This document shows positions 56,420-64,000 of a stretch of DNA of 64,000 bases, one piece after another. The notes under the pieces are model-generated. The model saw nothing but the letters and a program-made list of their open reading frames with translations, did not search any database and was not told the origin of the DNA. Position numbers and translations under genes: made by a program. How positions within the stretch are numbered: the stretch's first letter is position 1; every line of letters starts with the position of its first letter. The DNA is from Phycomyces nitens (taxonomy: Eukaryota; Mucoromycota; Mucoromycetes; Mucorales; Phycomycetaceae). The stretch covers positions 8,928,001 to 8,992,000 of the forward strand of contig JAHRBC010000001.1 in NCBI GenBank assembly GCA_022702545.1. The letters run 5' to 3'.

Positions 56420-56934
56420 CTTTTAAGAAAGAATAATATTGTGATGGAGCGCTCTGTTTATATAGATTAGGACGGAAGAAGTAAAGGATAATGAAATAAT
56501 GAGATAATTCTATATATTTTTTTATTAGAAACGCATGAAACTGTGTCATATTGACTTGGTTTTTCTTTCTTTCTTTCAACTCTTAGTCCAGTACAAGCAG
56601 GAATTTTGTATATATGCTTTGAAACAAAACAAGAAATCCGAGAAATGTATAGATTGTAAAATGTATATATACACATATATATATATGCAAATTTAATTTT
56701 TATTATCAAAAAGGTATTGATTGGACATGTCTTTGATTTGTTACAAATCAAAATCCACAATCCAAAAATTGATGTGCTTAATCTTTGTCAAACTCTAAAG
56801 TGTTGAGCATAAACTTAAGGGATGAAACAAAAATCCAATACACAAAGTATGCCATGGCTTGATGACGTTACAGTGTCTTTAGAATTCACACCCATTTCTA
56901 AAACATAGACATCCCTTTTTCACTTTACCAAATT
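56420..56934. other. Intergenic, no gene seen
   Basis: AT-rich divergent spacer between the homeobox gene and a possible small membrane protein gene. Confidence 0.3.
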
Positions 56935-57162
56935 ATGCCAAATGACATTGAAAATCCACAGCATTATGTGATTGAAGAGCAGCAGAGACGGCACACATTC
57001 TTTGCCTTGCTGATTATTGCCTGTCTGATGTGTATCTTTCTCAGCTTCCACGCGACTTCTAATGGTGTGCCATGTAAAGACTACATAGTCTGGATACCAA
57101 ATTGCAATCGACAAGAATACCTTCAAGCAGGCTCAAAGGATGATTTCATGACAGCAATATAA
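56935..57162 (+). CDS. Possible small single-pass membrane protein
   Basis: A 75-residue frame starting with ATG. It has a charged N-terminus (NDIENPQHYVIEEQQRR), one strong hydrophobic helix (FFALLIIACLMCIFLSF, residues about 22-38), then a polar tail with CKDYIVWIPNC that could form a disulfide outside the cytosol. Composition is unlike the surrounding AT-rich spacer. No family recognised, no introns, and no transcript evidence, so it may be a chance frame. Confidence 0.4.
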   Translation: MPNDIENPQHYVIEEQQRRHTFFALLIIACLMCIFLSFHATSNGVPCKDYIVWIPNCNRQEYLQAGSKDDFMTAI

Positions 57163-58574
57163 GTTGAATATGATATAATCGATCAAATAAGATCAAGTTA
57201 AAAACCAACACAGCAATCATATTAAATGACGCTTATGGACCTCTTTTTTTTCTCATCTCGATTATATTAAATTCAGTAATAAACATAACAATATGCACAA
57301 TAAACACACAAGATACACAGCCATCACCATCTCATCATCATCAACAACCAAAAAAGGTTGTTTCAAATCCTCACAGGATAACGTCACTCGATAAGTTCAG
57401 ATAGGCCTTTTGTAGAGATATTGGTTTGATGGGCATGTGTACAAAGGGTTACTTTACGATACTGTTATGTTTATCAGTAAGAAGAATAACAAAATTAAAA
57501 AAAAAGCGAGAGAATACGCAACTGGACAGTCACAATATTATGATTATGATGATGTCACGCTGAAATTGAATCAGTGATTGATTGGGCTTTTGTTAAAAGG
57601 AAAAGAGGGAGTTTGTAAATGACTAAAAATAAGACACAGAGGATCATCAAAGATATGCATGTAAGGTAGAAGAGGTGCTATTTTTGGTCACCAAGGCAAC
57701 AGATTTGTATTTGGATCTTTATAGAAAATACACTCAAAAAAAGAAAAAGAAAAAAAAAGAATCGGATTTTGCATAACATATCCAATCTGACTTTGGTCAT
57801 TCTCGGCCTTGTACATGTATAACATAAAATGCAGGACAGTGGATCTATTACTTGTTCTTACGACCCCTTTATTTCTTTATTTACGCGTGGTTTCTATGGC
57901 AGCCTGGGATGGTTTAGTAAGAGTGACCCTTTAACGGGCTGGTGATTAAATATGTATAAATACATACATATATGTATATACACGATAGTTTAAATTGGCA
58001 TATAAAATTGGCTTACAACATTACTAACAGGCATGTAATTATAATTCGTATTAAATATCCATTTAACTTTTTCTTTAATAGGAGTGCACAGACAACGTTC
58101 TTGTTGTCATGGCAATTATTAAAGAAATAGATACATGTGTAAAGATATGTAGAATGATAATAGCAAGACAGGATTAGTAAATACTTGTGCGCAAGACATG
58201 CCACAGCAAGACACAGAAACCACGACAAATCTTTTTTTTTCTTTTTTTAAAATAGCTGCACTTGCAGTGGATGTCCATCGGTCATTTGCTTATCATGAGA
58301 ACCTTGAGCGATTCGCGTTTTCCTTTTCCGGGCTTTCTATGCTCGATTCTTTCCTTCTTTTTTAATTTTTTATATAAAAAGGAACGAATTTGTCTTGAAG
58401 TTTGTCTTGCTTGAATTTACAAACATTCTAGTCATCTACCTCTTTTAAACCAACCAACATCTTCATTCCCAGCCTTGAATAATATTATTTCTATTACCAA
58501 GACCCCATCACATCCTCTTTCTTTTGTTCTTTAAATTCAATTATTAAACACAATTCTTTCCTTTGGCCATTCAA
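57163..58574. other. Upstream region of the Myb gene
   Basis: About 1.4 kb without a supported gene. It contains A/T runs, CATCAT repeats near 57330, and a TATA-like box at 58371. Confidence 0.35.
58371..58380 (+). promoter_or_regulatory. TATA-like box of the Myb gene
   Basis: TATATAAAAA about 200 bp upstream of the Myb start at 58575, following a T-rich tract. A leader of about 170 nt would result, plausible but long. Confidence 0.35.
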
Positions 58575-60135
58575 ATGTCTACTCCATTTTATCCTGTCAC
58601 AAACATCGACTGGAGTATCACAAACGATCAGGTAAGCCAGCCATTAGCCATTAGCCAAGATCAAGCTAACTCTGTATGATTGTTAGCATTCAAACACCAT
58701 GCCAAACATCACACAAAATGTATGTAGAGTAGTACAGCAACAGAGCCATCATCCTCAACTTTCCCTCCCATCTATAGACATTCTTACCCGATATTTCCAT
58801 CGCAAATGAACTCGATTCCATGGTAAATTAAAAATATAAATATCAATTCACGATTACAAATACAAATACAAATACCAATCCATGTTTTTTCAGCCTTTGT
58901 CAGTCATGGACTACGATATCCAATCCGACCTCAATTACGGCGGCCTCTCTGCTGCTGCCTACCAGGACATGGATCCCTCAATAGACCCTCTCTCCCTGGC
59001 CCCAAGCTTTGTGGTAAGTCAATATTGTCAGGTCCACCGAAATCTCATTCAGCCACAGGCCTCGCTAGACACTTCTCCAAACCCACAGTACTCGACCTGG
59101 TGCGATGAAAACATGAGCCAGTACGCTCCCGTATCCCATCAACCTCTTCCTTACATGGTCTACTCTCCGGTCACCGTCCACAAGAACCCTAAACGGTCAA
59201 AGAGACCGACGACCTATTCACGTTGGACACCCGAGGAAGATGAGATCCTGCGACACGCGATTGCTATTCATGGACCAGCACGCTGGTCTCTTGTTGCAAC
59301 ACACATACCAAATCGCAGCCCAATGCAGTGTTCTACCCGCTGGATGGGCGCCCTAAAGTAAGTAGTCTGCTTCCAAAAAACACATATAGTTATTAACCTG
59401 CTTTTAGCCCACATATCCACAAAGGGAGATGGACAGATTACGAAGATTCAATCTTGAGATACTCTGTTCAGGAGTTTGCCAATTTTGTTGACCACGAGGG
59501 AAGATCAATGCCAATGCCATGGAACAAGATCGCCGAACGTATCCCAAACCGCACTGGAATCCAGTGCCAGGCCCGCTGGACAGAGGCCCTGGATCCCACT
59601 GTGCGTAAAGGAAAATGGACAGCCGAAGAAGATGTCCTGCTGCGCCTGGGGGTCGTGGAGCTGGGCCGGTCATGGATCCGCATCGCCGAGACTATCGAGG
59701 GCAGGACCCAGGTAAAGATCATCATTACTACACATGCCAATATGCTGATAATCTTTAAATCTCTAGAGACAGTGTCGGACACGCTGGATGCAGATAAAGT
59801 ACAAAGAAGACCGCCAGGCCCTAGGCAAACTAGCAGACAACACAGAAAAGACTCCAGAGACCACAAATCAGGACGACGGTTCATCTGTCAGTTGTGCGTC
59901 TACAGAAGAATACGCTCTTGAAGACTCGGACTGGACTAGTCGACGACCAAGTTCAGATCAAAAGAATATCTTTGTCGTTGACGATTTTGATACCAAACTA
60001 CCATTCTACACCCAACCAGACCCTTTACTATCCTTCATTGCCCAAGACCAGAATAATAATAATAATAATAATGATTGGTCCATGGCTTGTCCTGACAAGC
60101 AAGAATATCCTCGTATTTATCAGCATCAACAATAG
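58575..60135 (+). CDS. Three-repeat Myb-type transcription factor
   Basis: Six exons, 58575-58631, 58687-58719, 58778-58822, 58894-59357, 59408-59711 and 59767-60135, give 423 residues. The first three exons are 57, 33 and 45 nt and all in phase 0. Three Myb/SANT repeats follow. Repeat 1 (about 154-200) has SRWTPEEDEILRHAI and RWSLVATHIPNRSPMQCSTRW. Repeat 2 (about 205-262) has HKGRWTDYEDSILRY, an insertion VDHEGRSMPMP, then WNKIAERIPNRTGIQCQARW. Repeat 3 (about 264-312) has KGKWTAEEDVLLRLG and WIRIAETIEGRTQ joined to RQCRTRWMQIKY. The evenly spaced Trp residues and RW ends show DNA-binding folds. The C-terminus is acidic with seven Asn in a row. It should be nuclear; spliceosomal Cdc5 and SNAPc-type proteins are alternatives but lack this layout. 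Confidence 0.88.
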
Positions 60136-61353
60136 CAATAGCAATAGCAATTATATTTATATATGTATAGAATATATATATATATACATATATGTTATAC
60201 ATATACACACTTATTTATTTAATCAACTCTCCTTTTCATATCCTTTCTTTCTATGCGCGACCCTACAAAGTTTTCCTTTTCTTTTCTTTTCTTTCCTTTC
60301 CTTTCCTTTCCTTTCCTTTCCTTGCACATTTATGTCTGTGTATGTGTGTGTATGAAATAAAAATCCTTCTCTCTACATCTATCTATTCTTTTTTTTTATA
60401 AAGGAAAAAAATAATGATAATAGTTATAATAATAATGATAATTTATATTTACATTTTGCATTTGCATACAATCCTCTTGTCCAAAACCATTTTTTTCCTT
60501 GTTGGATTTTATAAGAGAAATGTTGTATATATATATAAAAAAGACTATTGATAATTCTTGGTCGTTTTTATATTGTTTTTGTTTTGTTTTTTTCTTTCAC
60601 GTATTTAAAATCGTCTCTGGCATTTTTGCTTTTAGGCAAGAGGGCTGATGAGCCTAGAAGACACAAAGAGTTGGTATCAACAATTGGCATTCCTAGACTT
60701 ACTTTAACAATGAAGGTCTGGGGTTGCTACGGGTCAAGCCGAGGTAGATAACAAAGGGAATAAATCCCCAGTGAACAATCTGCTTGGAGACGTCAAACAC
60801 CTATATATTTATATTTTTTATACAGAAAATTAATTATTGTTATTTTCTCAATCGTTTTTTTGGCTGGTTTTTGTATGATTACTGTACCTTCATAATGGTT
60901 TCTTTGGTGGAATCGTTCATGATGCAAAGATGGACAATGGGAGAAAGAGGCGAAAATTCCAAAAATTAAATAAATATAAATAATAAATTATTATTGTTAG
61001 TCCAATAACCTCTACAAAACAGGGTCCCCCCAAAAAAATAATAATAAAAATAATAAAAATAATAATATATAAAAAAGAACTGGTCTTGTTGTTCATCAAC
61101 CTTTCTTTACTGGCCATTTTTGTTTAGAGTACAAGACGTTCTATATACACAGCACTGCTGCTAGTGCTCTTCTTGATGTCTTGTTGTGTATTTTATATAT
61201 TTGTTTATAATGGTATTCAGTGCTCGAGTCCAAAGCTTGTGGCTTGTTTCTAGCAGCCATTTCCTTTTTTTTTTTAATAAAAAAAAATATTTACACGTAT
61301 TTAAGCGCATAAGTCAAATTGGTCCACTCTTTAAAAGGAAAATCTAAACCACA
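60136..61353. other. Intergenic with simple repeats
   Basis: About 1.2 kb, strongly AT-rich, with a CTTTC tandem tract at 60272-60322 and several TATA and AATAAT runs. No gene recognised. Confidence 0.4.
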
Positions 61354-62765
61354 ATGACTGACCAAATCACACCTACCGAAGATTCTCTTGTCAATGCTGT
61401 CAAGCAACTAAAGATCGACTATCCTGAATATGGAATCAAGAAGATTGCTGCCAAGTTGGCCGAGAAGGAGCCTAAATGGGCAGTGTCTGAGAAGCGTGTA
61501 AAAAAAGTCATGCAGGCTCAGGGGTTGACCCAAACTGAGCCAGTTGTCAAGAAGAGTGGTGTTGAAGACGACCCTTCTGTCCCTGTGTCTTATATTGACC
61601 CCACCCTTGATATTGCCTCTATCTCGCCAAACATTGTTGTACGTAACTACAAGGCCATGCTTGAGAAATTCACTTCAATTCAACTCTTTCTCAATGTGCG
61701 CATATATGTATGTTTAGGCCAAGATGGTGGATCGTATTACGGGCAAGGGTGAGTGAAAACAAAAAGATGTGGCAATTTGACCAGACTTACCAAACGGTCT
61801 CTACAAGGTCTGTTTGCTGCTCGCGATATCGCAAAGGATGAGATTATTTTTCAAGAATTACCCTTTGCCTACTTCCCCTCATGGGAAGGCTTCTCCATGG
61901 CTCGCCAGGGAAATGCCTGTGGCATGTGTGTCAAGCCTCTGTTGCGCGCCAGTGTTCTCTCGATCCATTGCTCTCACTGCAACCTCGCTTACTGCAGCAA
62001 GGCATGTCGCACACACGCCTGGGAAACCTTCCATCCTCTAGAATGCACTCACTTGAACCCTGCCATTCGTCCCTTCCTCAACTTTTGCGAAAAGGAATCC
62101 TGGTCAGCACCCATGGCTGTATCCCGCATGTACGCCCACTTGATCTTGGCCAACCAGCGCGGTGAGCTTGATACTGTCCTGGCCCATTACGATGCATTTG
62201 CTACTGTCAACCAGGCCGAGCGTCAGGCCAAGGAGACCGAATGGATCTTTATGGTAATGATTTGCTACTGCTGTTGTTTGGATCTAAACCGCTTTTGCAG
62301 GAACATCCTACTCGTGAACTGTGGGCAACTGCAAGATCCCTGCTGGCCAAGGCATACAACCCACCCGCCAAAAAATGCAAGATCACCAAACCACTGCCGG
62401 AAGATCTGGCCAAAAAGCTGTTTGAGGACGAAGACACGTTTTTAAACTACCTTGGCAAATTCAACATCAATAACCAGAGTGGCGGAATGTACATGGTCCA
62501 GTCACACATCAACCACAGCTGTTCACCAAATGTGTGTATTGAATTCCCTGGCCAGACTCAATATAAATTGGCAGTACGTGCAGTGCGCGATCTTCGCAAG
62601 GGAGAGCAGCTGTTTGAGACCTATGTGAATCCTCGCTGGAACAAGGAGACCAGAGTCAACTACCTGAACAAGAGCTACATGTTCCAATGCAAGTGTCCTC
62701 GCTGTGAGTCTGACGGTCCATTGACGGCCGAATTAAGAGCTGGCTTGAGATTGCGGGACGAATAA
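61354..62765 (+). CDS. SET5: Set5-like SET/MYND protein methyltransferase
   Basis: Four exons, 61354-61638, 61718-61748 (31 nt), 61808-62253 and 62301-62765, give 408 residues. The N-terminal helical part (LVNAVKQLKIDYPEYGIKKI, then KKVMQAQGL) is typical of Set5. The SET domain opens at KGLFAARDIAKDEIIF and is interrupted by a MYND-type zinc region (CGMCVKP, CSHC, YCSKACRTHAW, HPLEC). The core INHSCSPNV, the GEQLFETYVNP segment and the post-SET CKCPRC then follow, placing S-adenosylmethionine and zinc ligands correctly. Yeast Set5 methylates histone H4 lysines 5, 8 and 12 and helps silence retrotransposons and subtelomeres. Residue-level matches to NHS and the final cysteines are intact, so activity is likely. 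Confidence 0.88.
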
Positions 62766-63536
62766 AAAATAAAATGTAATTTGACTGTCAAAAACCAAAG
62801 GAATAAAAATTATTGTGACTTGTATATTATAAATTTTTTGTTCTTATAAATACCCCCCAATGTTTTCATCTTCTTCGTTTAATTGTAAAGAACAACAACA
62901 ACAATCAATCAATCAATAAATAATCGGGTAACAGGCAAGTTAATTTTCCACATTTCATTTTGTATATCTGTATATATATTTGTACGTATTTTGGATATTT
63001 TCGTGATGAAATAGGCATCGCCTAACTCCCAGGCTAGCTCAGCAATGTTGCCAAATATACATCTTTCGGGTCTGATCGATATCCATTATAATACATTTAT
63101 TTTATATTACTATATACATAAATGACACTATACTTAATAATGAGCATTCAGCTAACATTTATTTCTGTGTATAGGTATTGGCATTTGTACTTTAGAAAAT
63201 AATTACATTTTAATAAACTTTCAAAATATTTTGTACCATATATAAAAAAGAAATACGATTGAAATTTGTTCTGTGAGATGGTTACGCTGCATAATATTCA
63301 GAATGTGAGGGAGGGAGGTGTGTGGGAGAAATGAGTGCGATTCTATACTTTTATAAAGGATGATTTTTTAAATATAAAATCAACATTCCCCAACTATTTT
63401 TGCTATATATAAAAATTGAAAGTTTTTTTCTCACATTGCACCACCACCACTTGTGATTTCTCCATCCATACACTTTATTATTATATTTACAACTCTATAT
63501 AATTTAAAATAAATATAAATATATATAAATAAATAG
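62766..63536. other. Convergent 3' region, no gene seen
   Basis: AT-rich spacer between SET5 and the inositol kinase gene. AATAAAAAATAAAAT directly after the SET5 stop may include its poly(A) signal. Confidence 0.35.
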
Positions 63537-63951
63537 TTAATCAGACATTGCCTCGAGTGTTTCAACAAGTGTCTGGAGTCCCAAGAGATATCCATGGTCA
63601 GGCTCTTCAACTGAATCTTCAGGTGGATATGTCATGGGTATTGATGGGCAGGCGAGCTCATCGTGCGTGACGCAGTGGGTGAAATCAATGATGCGCATAT
63701 CAATCGTAGAAGGATGTAGGCCGTCATAGACCAGCAATAGACTAGAGCCATAGAATCTGTATCCTGGCAGATGAGCCACAACACAGGCCAGCTGCTTGAG
63801 CTTCTCGATCAGGATTCCTGCCAAAGGAGTCAGGGCCCGAGTTCCGTCATGGAGAAATGTGTGGAGAGTATGGCGGAATGTACTGGGAGTCAACAATCGA
63901 CCTTTGTACTTGTCCTGGAACTCATAGGTGCCTGTCAAAGGTTTGAACACC
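63537..63951 (-). CDS. Inositol polyphosphate kinase family, C-terminal exon (partial)
   Basis: The last exon of a minus-strand gene that runs off the right edge: 137 residues after an acceptor AG at about 63952. DKYKGRLL matches the DKYFGR motif, SSLLLVYDG the conserved SSLLxxYD(G/A) metal-binding segment, and DMRIIDFTHC the DxxxIDFAH catalytic motif of inositol polyphosphate kinases; DHGYLLGLQTLVETL is the usual end. The N-terminal PxxxDxKxG motif lies outside the window. The DKY-GR form favours the IP6 kinase (Kcs1) group, which makes inositol pyrophosphates, over IP3/multikinases. The upstream intron probably starts near 63990, with only about 10 bases of the previous exon visible. Confidence 0.82.
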
Positions 63952-64000
63952 TTGGAGATTGTTTTTTGGTTTTTAGCTTTTATTTAATACATCCATTGGC

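Noticed and set aside
59014..59031. 18-nt GTAAGT...CAG intron-like string in the Myb gene
   Set aside because: Too short for any spliceosomal intron; kept as coding.

Overview
This window is nuclear DNA from a filamentous fungus, most likely an early-diverging Mucoromycota (Mucorales-type) genome. The evidence is short GT-AG introns (about 40-170 nt), very AT-rich intergenic DNA, fungal families (Zn2Cys6 factor, GATA_AreA domain, ERG24, Set5), and decayed Tc1/mariner, Ty3/gypsy and CCHC-knuckle retroelement copies of a type I associate with Mucoromycota. A Phycomyces-like species is a guess. No rRNA, tRNA or CRISPR array was recognised. Gene models below are spliced by eye: reading phase was checked at every junction, but no transcript supports them.

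Left part (1-24 kb). A Get5-like ubiquitin-fold protein (+) is followed by a large minus-strand histone-fold-like gene with a disordered tail, then GMP synthase (+). A Tc1-rich stretch (6.2-15.1 kb) carries one host gene (GATA_AreA-domain protein) and the 3' end of a gypsy element with its LTR. Next come a CacyBP/SIP-type CS-domain protein (+), asparagine synthetase (-), a secreted protein (+) and the sterol C-14 reductase ERG24 (+).

Middle (24-49 kb). A coiled-coil protein with a C-terminal membrane segment is followed by an RNase H protein carrying an 18-unit pentapeptide repeat. Immediately after its stop codon lies about 1.9 kb of foreign sequence bracketed by an exact 28-bp direct repeat. 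Then come a GATA zinc-finger factor (-), about 4.4 kb with no gene, a YeiH/UPF0324-like membrane protein (+), a coiled-coil protein (-), a second transposon-rich zone (41.5-47 kb: CCHC ORF1 remnant, two Tc1-like lineages, gypsy LTRs, a broken copy of a Mucoromycota repeat-family gene) and a DUF4112 protein (-).

Right part (49-64 kb) is a regulatory-gene cluster: a large polyglutamine Zn2Cys6 factor, a membrane RING-H2 ubiquitin ligase, a homeodomain protein, a three-repeat Myb protein and a Set5-type SET/MYND methyltransferase. The window ends in the 3' part of an inositol polyphosphate kinase gene. The host genes do not form an obvious pathway. GUA1 and ASN share a strongly C/G-ending codon preference consistent with high expression. 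Two introns require GC-AG splicing.
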